Shown piece by piece: positions 42,748 to 51,066 of a stretch of DNA of 64,000 nucleotides. The notes beneath the pieces are model-generated. The model did no database searches. It had not been told where the DNA came from and saw only the letters and a list, made by a program, of their open reading frames with translations. Every line of letters begins with the position of its first letter. Position 1 is the stretch's first letter. The position numbers and the translations under genes were made by a program. This DNA is from JAPOXR01 sp965221815 (GTDB taxonomy: Bacteria; Pseudomonadota; Alphaproteobacteria; Rhodobacterales; Rhodobacteraceae): assembly GCA_965221815.1 (NCBI GenBank), contig OZ244915.1, forward strand, positions 310,001 to 374,000, read 5' to 3'.

Positions 42748-43169
42748 TTTTCTTCGAGCAGCGGAACCCGATAGGGCGACCAGGCGGCAAACGCCGCGGC
42801 TGTCTCAAGCAACTGTTCCTCGCTGATGCCGAATTCTCTGGCGAAGATCCGCTGGGCAGCCGTGTCGGTCTCGGTCAGGAATGTATCGATTTGCGGCAGC
42901 TTGATATTTTTTGTCCGGATGGCGTCTGCCAGTTCCTCAACGCTGATTCGCGTCCGCCAGCATGTATTGACCGTTTCCGCCATCATCGCCACGATCGTGC
43001 GCGGACATGTCCAGTTAACCGGTTTTCCCAGCGCATCCTGGGCGCGCTGGCGGAGGGCGGCGATTTTTTCCGGGGACCAGGGTGGCCGATCCGGGTCAAC
43101 ACGGCCCGGGCTGACAACATCTGGCCAGTTCCGCCATCTTACATTCTGATCTTCTGACTCGACTTGCAT
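42744..43169 (-). CDS. Probable antitoxin of the 42079 toxin
   Basis: A 141-residue protein that overlaps the toxin by 4 bases. Sequence PWSPEKIAALRQRAQDALGK and a C-terminal helical part (FAREFGISEEQLLETAAAFA) look like small DNA/protein-binding helices. No exact family; upstream of a nucleotidyltransferase gene this is most likely the antitoxin. Confidence 0.6.
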   Translation of the reverse strand: MQVESEDQNVRWRNWPDVVSPGRVDPDRPPWSPEKIAALRQRAQDALGKPVNWTCPRTIVAMMAETVNTCWRTRISVEELADAIRTKNIKLPQIDTFLTETDTAAQRIFAREFGISEEQLLETAAAFAAWSPYRVPLLEEK

Positions 43170-43279
43170 CGCTCCGACCCCATGTCTGGCTGACGATCCG
43201 TACGCGCGGATGTGTGTCAGGCGGGATCAACTATAAGATGTCTGCGATTGATTGTCAGCCGGAATGATGATCGCTGCTG

Positions 43280-43316
43280 GGCGATTTTACGGGGTGAGAT
43301 CCCCCGTAAAATCGCC
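43280..43316. repeat. Perfect 15-bp hairpin in intergenic DNA
   Basis: GGCGATTTTACGGGG (43280-43294) pairs exactly with CCCCGTAAAATCGCC (43302-43316) across a 7-base loop. It lies in the 43170-43627 gene-free stretch. It is not followed by a T-run in either direction, so a structured DNA or regulatory role is as likely as a terminator. Confidence 0.6.
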
Positions 43317-43563
43317 AGATTGGCCCTCTCAGAAGGCCCAATTCTCCGGAATCGTCATCAGCGCCATTTCAAGGCCCGGAGAGCGCTTTTGCGTCGTCTG
43401 GGAGGCCAAAGGTCAGAAAAAGCCGAGACCCCACTTCTCACCCGCTCAAAACGGGCCGTTTTTTCAGCGATTCCGGGTGTCAGGTGAGGAGGATCCAATG
43501 TTGCCATTCTGTTCGCCCTGTGGCACCGACTCCCCACCTTTTCCACATTCCCTTTGGGGGTGG

Positions 43564-43644
43564 CATGACTGAACAGATCGGTGGTCATGACTTAACGGAC
43601 TGGTGGCCATGACTTGACAGAACGTGGTCATGACTGAACAGACC
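43564..43644 (+). repeat. Four iteron-like direct repeats (22-bp period)
   Basis: Cores CATGACTGAACAGA (43564), CATGACTTAACGGA (43586), CATGACTTGACAGA (43608) and CATGACTGAACAGA (43629), each preceded by TGG-rich bases. The starts are spaced 22, 22 and 21 bases, about two helical turns. Copies of this spacing are typical of binding arrays for replication initiators or repressors. The last copy overlaps the stop of the peptidase-like gene. No rep gene is recognised in the window. Confidence 0.8.
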
Positions 43645-44248
43645 GTGACCCTTGCCAGGTGCGGACCCGTCCGGAATCGATATGCGTGAAATCGGACACC
43701 GGATAGCGGCCGACACCCCCGATCTCCAGATGCCGGGCCAGCCGGGCCGTCTCCTCTGCTGACAATCCGTCAACTCGAAAGTCCACCGCCCGCCCGTACA
43801 TGTGAAACGAGTCCGGGGCCGCACCCTTCAGGATCGCATTCGTGCGCGGCGTGCGATAGCCCGACAGGATCGTGATCCGTCCGCTCCCGCCGCGCGTCAA
43901 CGCCGCCGCGGCGATGGCCGCCAACCCCCAGACGAGACGCGGGCAGGTGGAGACAGAGATCCTCTCGCGCCAGTCGCGCAGAAACCAGTCGATCTGAACG
44001 GCGGTGACATCATCGGCGGACCCCCCGCCACTGAAAAATCCCTGCCATTGCTCGCCGGTGGCGGGGCAGTGCATATCCAGAAACGGGACGAGACGGGTGA
44101 GTTGGCGGTCGAGCTGGGTTCCGGTGCGCTGCCAGTCCGGGGGGCGCGGCGGGATCAGGGGGGCTGCAGCCTGCACAGGGCCAGTCATCCCGGGACAGAG
44201 ACCGGCCCCCAGCCCGCAGAGAAACCTCCGGCGGGACGAATCGGTCAT
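43628..44248 (-). CDS. Exported DUF882/M15-type peptidase-like protein
   Basis: ATG 44248 gives MTDSSRRRFLCGLGAGLC, a twin-arginine-like signal. Later blocks ITILSGYRTPRTNAIL, DSFHMYGRAVDFRV and VGRYPVSDFTHIDSG carry the His/Asp/His zinc set of the M15/YcbK peptidoglycan family. It could trim the wall for pilus or channel passage. It overlaps the next upstream gene by 4 bases. Confidence 0.75.
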   Translation of the reverse strand: MTDSSRRRFLCGLGAGLCPGMTGPVQAAAPLIPPRPPDWQRTGTQLDRQLTRLVPFLDMHCPATGEQWQGFFSGGGSADDVTAVQIDWFLRDWRERISVSTCPRLVWGLAAIAAAALTRGGSGRITILSGYRTPRTNAILKGAAPDSFHMYGRAVDFRVDGLSAEETARLARHLEIGGVGRYPVSDFTHIDSGRVRTWQGSRSVQS

Positions 44249-45663
44249 GAATCCGCAGGCGGGGGGATGGCGGGGGGATCCCAGGATCGGGGCCGGCAGG
44301 GGAACGATTCCCACAGGATATCGTCATCGAACAGATCATCCGAATCCGCGACGTCGGTAAGATCGGCAAAATCAAATCCCGAAACGGTGAATTCCAGGGG
44401 AATCCGGTCGCGCGCATCGGGTTGACCGAGGCGCAGCAGCGCGAGCAGGAGATCCGCGGCTTCCGGCGTCGCCACCCCGGCATCGCGCAGCATGGCGCGG
44501 AGCCCCGACGCCTCACCGGTGATCGTGAACCCCTCAAGACCGGCTGTCCCGGTCAGGGAGATCAGCCCGGCGCCGGATTGGAATCGCAGGGTCTCGATCG
44601 CGACGCGCTGGTCCCGCAGATTGTCGGTGTCGCCGAGCTGCGAGAATCTGACCTCCAGATCCATCGGACCGAGTCCGGAGAACGGCAGGAGGCGCGCCTG
44701 CAGCGCCGGGCTGAGCGTGAGGCCCTGCATCTGCAGAAATCCCTGGCCCTTCGGATCGGTTTCAACCCGCAGGTGGTCTATCGCCACGCGCAGCGCGCCC
44801 GGGGCCTGGATATCCAGATTGGCCAGATGCAGCTGTCCGTCCATCAACGGGTTCGCCCCGTCGGAATGGCCGGTGTCATCTGCAACCGATGTGCTCCTGA
44901 TAGTGAACGGGCCGAGCGACCAGTGGAGAGGGGGTGCCCCGGCGGACCTTCCCGGGGTGATCCGACCCCCCAGAGTGGCAAGATCCAGGCGCAGATCCAG
45001 GTCGGTCTCGCTGCGGGCGGTGAGTGAGAGGACCAGATTGTCGGCGACGGTGTCGCTGGTCAGCTCCCCGTCGCGGCCCTCATTCCAGATCCGTGCGGTC
45101 TGGAATTGACCGATTCGCAACGTGATTTCACCGGGCCCGTCGGATTTGCCCTCCGGGCCCAGGACAGTCAGAGACAGATCCGCCATCAACTCGCTCAGGT
45201 CACCGCGCCGATTCCACAGGTTGATCCGGTCGGCCGTGACCGACAGACGGGCGGCATCGCCGGTCCCCTGCAGATTGACCGTGTCGATATCCAGAACCCG
45301 CTCTCCGCCGGCCCTGAGATGGTGGTGGGACCCAAGGGAGAAGGTCGTCGCGGCGTCTGTCTCGTTCCAGTGCCATTGATCCACGATCAGCTCAACCGGG
45401 TCACCACCGGGAAAGCTGATGAGATCGGCGATGAGGCGACCGCAGGCCGGACTGAACCGTAAACGATCATCACTCCAGACAATGGGATCCTGAACGGGAC
45501 GGCTGGACTCAACCTGATCTGCTGAGGTGATCAGCTCCACGCCTGCGGCGCGCGGTGGGTCGGAATCATCCGTGATCTGCGCAGGCGTCGGAATGCTGGT
45601 CCAGCTGACAAGACTGCACGCACAGACAGCCGTCAGGGCTGGCAGGGAGCGGGATCTGATCAC
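44245..45663 (-). CDS. Exported protein of unknown function, beta-rich
   Basis: A 472-residue protein with a signal (ALTAVCACSLVSWTSIPTPAQ) and long beta-rich sequence (LRLDLATLGGRITPG, GALRVAIDHLRVETDP). It has the look of AsmA/YdgA-like envelope proteins but no clear signature. The C-terminal 40 residues are acidic then Pro-rich. Four-base overlaps tie it to the neighbours on both sides. Confidence 0.65.
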   Translation of the reverse strand: MIRSRSLPALTAVCACSLVSWTSIPTPAQITDDSDPPRAAGVELITSADQVESSRPVQDPIVWSDDRLRFSPACGRLIADLISFPGGDPVELIVDQWHWNETDAATTFSLGSHHHLRAGGERVLDIDTVNLQGTGDAARLSVTADRINLWNRRGDLSELMADLSLTVLGPEGKSDGPGEITLRIGQFQTARIWNEGRDGELTSDTVADNLVLSLTARSETDLDLRLDLATLGGRITPGRSAGAPPLHWSLGPFTIRSTSVADDTGHSDGANPLMDGQLHLANLDIQAPGALRVAIDHLRVETDPKGQGFLQMQGLTLSPALQARLLPFSGLGPMDLEVRFSQLGDTDNLRDQRVAIETLRFQSGAGLISLTGTAGLEGFTITGEASGLRAMLRDAGVATPEAADLLLALLRLGQPDARDRIPLEFTVSGFDFADLTDVADSDDLFDDDILWESFPCRPRSWDPPAIPPPADS

Positions 45664-46463
45664 GCGGGTCCGGAGGTGGGCGCAGAGGTGTCTGCAGCCG
45701 GTCTGTCGTTGTGCGGGGCGTCCGGATGGGGATCCTCATCATCGGAGGGTTCCGCGCCGACCAGGTCGATCCAGCTCTCGCGTTTCGCGACCAGGTCGAT
45801 CGGCTGGAACTGTCCGGCCCGCGTCCACGGATCCACGCCATGGTCAATGAGAACCTGCGCGGCGTCTGTCCTGTCGAGTGCGGCCGCATGGAAGATCAGC
45901 GGATATCCATCCTTGCCCGTTACGTCCCGCAACTCCGCCCAGACCCTGAGCATGCGCTTGAGGCGCGACGGGGCATGCAGGGCGGCATGACCGGGAAGCA
46001 ATCCCGCCGCGTTCTGCCCCGCCGGGTCATGTCCTGTCTCGGTCAGCAACTCGTCGCAGGCTGCTTCCGGTTCGCCGTGCCCCATGGCCCACCAGTGAAA
46101 AACACTGTTGCCGTGCCGGTCGCGGACATCGGCCGCGGCACGGACAGCGGTCTCGTCGAAAGCCTTCAGATTCCGGGCCGCGCCCCAGCGTGCCGCCCAG
46201 AAGATCGGCGTGGCCCCGCGGATATCCACGGCTGTCGGTTCGACAAGTTGATGTTCCAGGATGAACCGGACCGCATCGGGGGCACGGGGTGCGGGGGAGG
46301 CCGCCACATAGTGCAGACTGGTTGCCGCGGCATCCGCATCCGCATCCGCGGTCGCCATGTCCTCCATGAAGGTCTCATCGGCCTCGGCCACCCGTTCCGG
46401 CTCACGAAAGCACTGCTCATGAACCGGTGACATCTCGAATAAGCTGCGTGGGGAATCCGTCAT
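45660..46463 (-). CDS. Cytoplasmic ankyrin-repeat protein
   Basis: AAGGAG lies six bases before ATG 46463. Ankyrin repeats are visible as TSLHYVAASPAPRAP, ATPIFWAARWGAARN, GNSVFHWWAMGHGEPEA, and YPLIFHAAALDRTDAAQVLI; the C-terminal tail is acidic and Pro-rich. There is no signal peptide and no enzymatic head, unlike the toxin fusions. Overlaps with both neighbours point to a common operon from the HD gene to the peptidase. Confidence 0.75.
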   Translation of the reverse strand: MTDSPRSLFEMSPVHEQCFREPERVAEADETFMEDMATADADADAAATSLHYVAASPAPRAPDAVRFILEHQLVEPTAVDIRGATPIFWAARWGAARNLKAFDETAVRAAADVRDRHGNSVFHWWAMGHGEPEAACDELLTETGHDPAGQNAAGLLPGHAALHAPSRLKRMLRVWAELRDVTGKDGYPLIFHAAALDRTDAAQVLIDHGVDPWTRAGQFQPIDLVAKRESWIDLVGAEPSDDEDPHPDAPHNDRPAADTSAPTSGPA

Positions 46464-47142
46464 CTCTGTCTCCTTCTGAAGGGATCGGGTGCGGCGTGTG
46501 GACCCGTTTACCTGAGATTTCAGAAAATGTCGTCAGAAACTTTGCGGCCGCCTGATCCCGGGGCAGGAGGCGCGTCTGGCCCGGTGTGGTGACCCCGGGC
46601 GGGGCGACCATCAGCACCGGCCCGAGTTGCGCAATGGCGCGGTGACAGCCGCACAGGGCCCGGATCGCCCGCCGGGCACATCCCTCCTCAATCCCGCGGG
46701 CGGCGGGTCCCGACAGGAGGCGGGACTCGCGGTGGGCCGCAATCATGTCGATCGCATGAACAGCCGCATCATCCACCCGCGAGGTCCAGTCCGCATCCCA
46801 GCCTGCCGCGGCGGCGGCCATCGCCGCCACCTCCGCATCGCAGTGACTCTCGCGCTGCCGCAGCCGGTCGGTGGCGCAGTCCTGTTTCGTGTCAAAGGGA
46901 ATGTCACCGATGATGGCTTCGTGACCGTCATGCAGCAGCACTGCCATCAGGGTCTCGTCACGGACTGAATCCCGGTCGAGATGACGCGCGAGCCGGAGCG
47001 TGTGGACACACCAGGTTGAATGTTCAGCCACCGTCAACGGGTGCCCGTCGCTGTCCTCGAGACGACCGAGCCAACGCGGCATCCGCGCCAGGGCCGCGGC
47101 GAGCCAGCCGATGGTCCGGTGGCGGGGAAGATAGTCAATCAT
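46417..47142 (-). CDS. HD-domain nucleotide phosphohydrolase
   Basis: ATG 47142 is preceded by AGGAG. Motifs of the HD superfamily are visible: VAEHSTWCVHTLRLA (first His), LLHDGHEAIIGDIP (His-Asp pair), and DMIAAHRESRLL later. This pattern resembles YfbR-like 5'-nucleotidases. The gene may control nucleotide pools or signal molecules for the element. It overlaps the resolvase end by 8 bases. Confidence 0.75.
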   Translation of the reverse strand: MIDYLPRHRTIGWLAAALARMPRWLGRLEDSDGHPLTVAEHSTWCVHTLRLARHLDRDSVRDETLMAVLLHDGHEAIIGDIPFDTKQDCATDRLRQRESHCDAEVAAMAAAAAGWDADWTSRVDDAAVHAIDMIAAHRESRLLSGPAARGIEEGCARRAIRALCGCHRAIAQLGPVLMVAPPGVTTPGQTRLLPRDQAAAKFLTTFSEISGKRVHTPHPIPSEGDRDDGFPTQLIRDVTGS

Positions 47143-47818
47143 CGTGTGTCTCTCCTGTGGCACCGCCTTCAGGGCGGCGCGTGCGGGTCCGCTTCTGTTT
47201 GGCGATCAGCTTGCGCATCGGTTCACGATACGATCCATCCGGCGCGATATATCTATAGAGGGTGGATTTGCTGATCTTGAATTCCCGGCAGATTTCGCGG
47301 GGGGAGGCGCGCGGATCCGTCATCGCGGCGGCGGCGGCGATCAGCTTCGCAACGCGGGTGGCGGGACGTCCCCCCAGCCGGCCCCGGGCGCGGGCGGCCG
47401 TCAATCCGGCCGAGACGCGCTCCTTGATGAGGTCGCGCTCGAACTGCGCGAGGGAGGCAATCACCCCGAAGCTCAGGCGCCCGACAGGCGTGGTGGTGTC
47501 AAACCCCTCGGTCAGTGAGCGCAGACCGATCCCGCGTTTGTCGAGATCTTCCATCAGTTGCACGAGATGCTTGAGGGAGCGGCCCAGCCGGTCGAGCTTC
47601 CAGACCACCAGGATATCGCCCGCGCCGACCTGACCCTCTGCATGGCCCCGCAGGGCCTTGAGACAGGAGTCCAGACCGGGCCGTTCCGTGGTCACACCGG
47701 AGACCCGATCCTCGTAGATCTGTTCCGGGTCCACGCCCGACGCGATGAGCGCGTCGCGCTGCAGCGCGGTTGATTGCGATCCATCTGCCTTGGAGACGCG
47801 GCAATAACCGATCAGCAT
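47135..47818 (-). CDS. Serine resolvase/invertase
   Basis: The N-terminal catalytic domain has the family pattern: MLIGYCRVSKADGSQSTALQ (Tyr-x-Arg-Val-Ser with the nucleophile Ser), VVWKLDRLGRSLKHL, and GRLSFGVIASLAQFERDLI. A C-terminal helix-turn-helix follows (PREICREFKISKSTLYRYI). It is about 227 residues, the typical size for a Tn3-resolvase or plasmid multimer resolution enzyme. The 28-bp palindrome at 47846 just upstream of the start is its probable res/operator site. Confidence 0.88.
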   Translation of the reverse strand: MLIGYCRVSKADGSQSTALQRDALIASGVDPEQIYEDRVSGVTTERPGLDSCLKALRGHAEGQVGAGDILVVWKLDRLGRSLKHLVQLMEDLDKRGIGLRSLTEGFDTTTPVGRLSFGVIASLAQFERDLIKERVSAGLTAARARGRLGGRPATRVAKLIAAAAAMTDPRASPREICREFKISKSTLYRYIAPDGSYREPMRKLIAKQKRTRTRRPEGGATGETHDD

Positions 47819-47845
47819 GTTCGCCCCTATCCCCCGTCATCCCTG

Positions 47846-47873
47846 AGTCTCATAAACATGTGTTTGTGAGACT
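47846..47873. promoter_or_regulatory. Near-perfect palindrome, probable res subsite or operator
   Basis: AGTCTCATAAACATGTGTTT continues to GTGAGACT: outer arms AGTCTCA/TGAGACT and inner AAACA/TGTTT are exact. It lies 28 bases upstream of the resolvase start. Serine resolvases bind such sites and repress their own gene. The rest of 47819-48117 shows no supported gene. Confidence 0.6.
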
Positions 47874-48117
47874 TCCGCAGACTATGGCAGTTGGGCCGGT
47901 CTGGCAATCCCAGAACCGGTTCGTGAAACAAAGTTTGAGAAAATAACAGGGGTCTGTCTTTTGGAACAGGTTGCGGTGTGGCGCGGCCGACAAACTGAGA
48001 TTGTGTGACAATCAGAGTGAGAATCCGGGTTACGCCGGTGTCACAGGAGGGCGGGGGTGTCAGACGCGGAAAAGGGCCCGTGACCCCGGTCTTATCCTTC
48101 TGCCTGTCAGGGTCCAG

Positions 48118-48145
48118 GGGCCGCGCAAACCGGTGCGCGCGGCCC
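48118..48145. terminator. GC-rich hairpin downstream of the secreted-protein gene
   Basis: GGGCCGCGC (48118-48126) and GCGCGGCCC (48137-48145) form a 9-bp stem with a 10-base loop, about 110 bases beyond the stop of the minus-strand gene. Without a T-run the call is weak. Confidence 0.35.
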
Positions 48146-48253
48146 TTGGTGATTCACTCCCTTGCCGACCAGGGCCGGGGCCTCTGCCGTGCAGACCGCC
48201 GCCGGCAGCGGAGACCCGTGGCTCCGTGCCGGTCGCGGCGGGGCCCGGTCGTG

Positions 48254-48876
48254 TTACTGGTTGCCGCCGAGCAAGTCGCCGCCCGGCCCGACCCGTGCGC
48301 AGCCCTTGCCGCCCATGAACAGGAAGTAGGGCTCGCCTGGAGCAGCGTATTCAGTTGTCGATCCAGAGGGCAGATCAAACTTCTGAATCACCATCTCGCC
48401 GGGGCCCTCGATGGGGTTGTCGCGCTGGCGGTTGCTCCAGATGCGGGCCCCGGCCTTGGGGCGGACCTCGATGATGTTCTCGCCCAGCACGCCGCCGGCC
48501 CAGCCGATTCGATTGCGAGTGGGGTCCTGCCACAGGTAGTTGTTGATGGTCGAGGAGCGCCATTCCCAGTCGGAGAATGCCGTCTGCCGGTGATCGCTGG
48601 TTGCCTGGATGAAATAACCAGCGACCGGAAAACTGGCCCGCGTCACGCTGGAATCGGTGCTTGAGAAGATGACCTTCATGCGGCCCGGCGTGGCGTGTTC
48701 GCCGCAGCCGTCCACGACGGGCGACGAGGCCCGTGCCAGCTCGACGGTGCAGATGCTGTTGTTGCAAGCGGTCTGCGCCAACACCGCGGCGGGCAGGGCC
48801 AGCACAAGGGCCACCAGTGCGGCGGCGAGCAGCGTCAGTCGCTTATGGGGGGGGGGGGGGGTATCCGATAAGTCAT
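48254..48876 (-). pseudogene. Exported protein, frame OFF at a C15 tract
   Basis: AAGGA lies seven bases before ATG 48876, which begins MTYRI followed directly by C15 (48861-48847). In this frame the protein stops after ISD. The next frame after the tract reads HKRLTLLAAALVALVLALPA, a textbook signal peptide, then a mature protein with cysteine pairs (CNNSICTVELA), a beta-rich body (WEWRSSTINNYLWQD) and the end GGDLLGGNQ at 48254. A tract of 13 or 16 C would join the good start to the signal peptide. The stretch 48877-49128 has no supported gene. Function is unknown; surface exposure is likely. Confidence 0.7.
48847..48861 (-). repeat. C15 (coding strand) homopolymer, phase switch candidate
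   Basis: Fifteen G on the plus strand. It separates a strong ribosome site and ATG from the signal peptide; the present count is out of frame by one base. Confidence 0.9.
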
Positions 48877-49128
48877 GAGATTGTCCTTGTGTTGGGTCAA
48901 CCCGCCGAATGGGACCCAACATGCCACCCGGCGAGTCTGAATGGGAGGGACTATAGACAAGCGGCCGCGGACAGTCAAGACCAGGACGGTTCGCACGGCC
49001 CGCGCCGGGACGGTCCCATTGAGACGATGAGACGATGTCCGATGATGCCAATCCCGGTGAGATCGTGGTAGAGACCTGTCAGACCTGCCGTTTCCAGAGA
49101 CACGGACAAACATGGGGAGACACCATCA

Positions 49129-49701
49129 ATGCAAACCCGAACAGGTGGGTGCCCGTCCACCGCCCGCCACCGCTGCACATCTTCCCTGTCGGGTCTCCTG
49201 ACGGTGATCGCGGTGGGTCTCGTGATCAGCCCCGATTTTGCGCCCGCGCAATCCTTGTCCCCGCTGCCGGCCACCGGCCCGGTCGGGACAATCAGTGGTC
49301 CGGCACGGGCCATTGATGGGGATACGCTGGAGATCCGCGGGGAGCGGATCCGCATATTCGGCATCGATGCCCCCGAATCCACCCAGACCTGCACCTATCG
49401 CGGGCGGATCATCGCCTGCGGCCAGGAGGCCGCGGCGGCACTGGCCCTTGCAGTCAATCAGCGCACGGTGACCTGCCGGGGTGTTGAGCGCGATGTCTAT
49501 GGCCGCCTGGTGGCCATCTGCGCCATCGGCTCCGGAGAGCAACAGATGGATCTCGGCGCCTGGATGGTGGCGTGGGGTGCGGCCGTGGCTGCCTATGCGG
49601 ATCGCTACACGGCGATCGAGGATCAGGCCCGCGAATCGCAACAGGGAATCTGGCAGACTGAATTCCAGATGCCGGAAGATTACAGGAGGTCACAACAGTG
49701 A
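49129..49701 (+). CDS. Secreted thermonuclease-like protein (SNase)
   Basis: GGGGAGA precedes ATG 49129. A signal region (LLTVIAVGLVISPDFAPAQS) is followed by an SNase fold: ARAIDGDTLEIRGERIRIFG, IDAPESTQTC, an Arg near residue 105, and DRYTAIEDQARESQQGIWQ. The key residues Arg (IRIFGIDAPE), Asp, Glu and the later Arg are present, so activity is plausible. It could degrade competing DNA or clear the path of transfer in the envelope. The stop overlaps the GTG of the next gene. Confidence 0.82.
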   Translation: MQTRTGGCPSTARHRCTSSLSGLLTVIAVGLVISPDFAPAQSLSPLPATGPVGTISGPARAIDGDTLEIRGERIRIFGIDAPESTQTCTYRGRIIACGQEAAAALALAVNQRTVTCRGVERDVYGRLVAICAIGSGEQQMDLGAWMVAWGAAVAAYADRYTAIEDQARESQQGIWQTEFQMPEDYRRSQQ

Positions 49702-51053
49702 GAGTGAACACCAGACATCCCGCATGGTCATTCCTGGTGGTGCTGCTGAGTACGCCGTTGGCGGCGCTGCCCGCCAGCGCCGGTTTCCAGATGATCCTGG
49801 GAGACCCCACCCGTGAGACGGTCACGGGCAACCCACCAGCCGTCTCACGACCGGCCACGCCCCTGCAACCCCCGACCCTGCCGGACACAGCCGAATGCAC
49901 GGCCACAACCCGCGCTGGCGAACCATTGTCCGCCTTCGCCCGGCGCGTGACCGGCCAGGACACGATGTGGCGCACCATCGCGGACATGAACCGGCTCGAC
50001 GATCCCGATCGCATCGGGGTCGGCTGGACGCTGGCCTATCCCTGCCCGGCCGGGACAGAGAATGGTGCGGCGATCGCCGCCATTCAGACCGGCGGCGCAC
50101 GACTGAAAAACGGGAATGGCCAAGCGGGACCGGACAGCCCCGCCGCCGGGACCCGTGCGCCGACGCCCCACGTCGTGGAGGAGGCGCCCTGGTCTGATGA
50201 ACACCCGCCCTCGGATGCCGACCGGGGAAATCCGGCGGTGCCGGCCCGCCTGCGTGATGCCCCGGTCATCCCGCCATCCACGCCAACGGGCGGGCAGACT
50301 GCGGGCCCGGAGGGGCCGCAAACGGATCCGCCATCCGCGCCAACTGAACCTCTCATCGCCGATCAGCATCATGACGGCAATGATCAGCGCCGAGCGGCCG
50401 ACGACACGAATCCACGGGTTGCCGCTGCTGCAGATCATCCGCGGAACTCCGGGGGTGTCCCGACAGCCGGCCCCGAGGTCACAGCACCCGCAGGCCCGCA
50501 AGGTTCCGCAACCGGCACGCCCACGCCACCCTCATCAACGCCCACAGAGCTCAGTGCCGTCTGTTCGACCACGGTGACGGGAGGCGACACGCTCTCATCG
50601 ATCGCGGCCCGCACCCTCGGAGACAAGACGCGCTGGCGGGAGATCGCGGACCTCAACCGCATCACCAATCCCGATCACATCCTCGTCGGGGCAGAACTCG
50701 CCCTCCCCTGTGGTGACACCGTGACGGCCTCACCGGTGTCGCCTGTTCCAAGCCCTGCCGTGCCGGTCATCGTTGCGGACGACGCCGGAACGGCGGCGGA
50801 ATCCCCTGTTCTTCCGATCTGGCGCGCCGTCGCCGGGGAGTGGCTTGATGATGCATTCACGCGCTGGGCCTGGCGGGCGGGATATGAACCGATCCAGACC
50901 GAACGCTGGTTCTGGCGGTTCGATACCGATTTCACCTTCCAGGGATCATTCCGTGATGCCATCGACCATGCACTGAGCGGTTTTCCCACCAGCGGGACAT
51001 CCCCGATGGTCCTCATCCACGAGAATCAGGTTCTGACGCTCGAGTACCGGTGA
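49698..51053 (+). CDS. pilL: PilL-like lipoprotein/periplasmic pilus protein with two LysM modules
   Basis: AGGAGG is eight bases before GTG 49698. The signal peptide is WSFLVVLLSTPLAALPASA. Two LysM-like modules flanked by cysteines follow at about residues 60-115 (AGEPLSAFARRVTGQDTMW) and 290-340 (GGDTLSSIAARTLGDKTRW) with a Pro/Thr spacer between. The C-terminal 80 residues (WLDDAFTRWAWRAGYEP, FQGSFRDAIDHALSGFP) match the TcpQ/PilL C-terminal domain of type IVb pili. So it likely anchors the secretin to peptidoglycan. Length is typical for PilL. Confidence 0.82.
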   Translation: MRVNTRHPAWSFLVVLLSTPLAALPASAGFQMILGDPTRETVTGNPPAVSRPATPLQPPTLPDTAECTATTRAGEPLSAFARRVTGQDTMWRTIADMNRLDDPDRIGVGWTLAYPCPAGTENGAAIAAIQTGGARLKNGNGQAGPDSPAAGTRAPTPHVVEEAPWSDEHPPSDADRGNPAVPARLRDAPVIPPSTPTGGQTAGPEGPQTDPPSAPTEPLIADQHHDGNDQRRAADDTNPRVAAAADHPRNSGGVPTAGPEVTAPAGPQGSATGTPTPPSSTPTELSAVCSTTVTGGDTLSSIAARTLGDKTRWREIADLNRITNPDHILVGAELALPCGDTVTASPVSPVPSPAVPVIVADDAGTAAESPVLPIWRAVAGEWLDDAFTRWAWRAGYEPIQTERWFWRFDTDFTFQGSFRDAIDHALSGFPTSGTSPMVLIHENQVLTLEYR

Positions 51054-51066
51054 AATCATCGGGCCG

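Noticed and set aside
43441..43470. AAAACGG/CCGTTTT with T-run as a terminator
   Set aside because: The loop would be a single base; only a short stem of five could form, so it is not convincing.
43564..43644. CRISPR array
   Set aside because: Four repeats without unique spacers between them and no cas genes; the 22-bp period fits iterons.
48254..49051. 265-codon frame starting at 49051 as the true start of the secreted protein
   Set aside because: It puts more than 70 residues of improbable sequence before the signal peptide and lacks a ribosome site; the ATG at 48876 is better.
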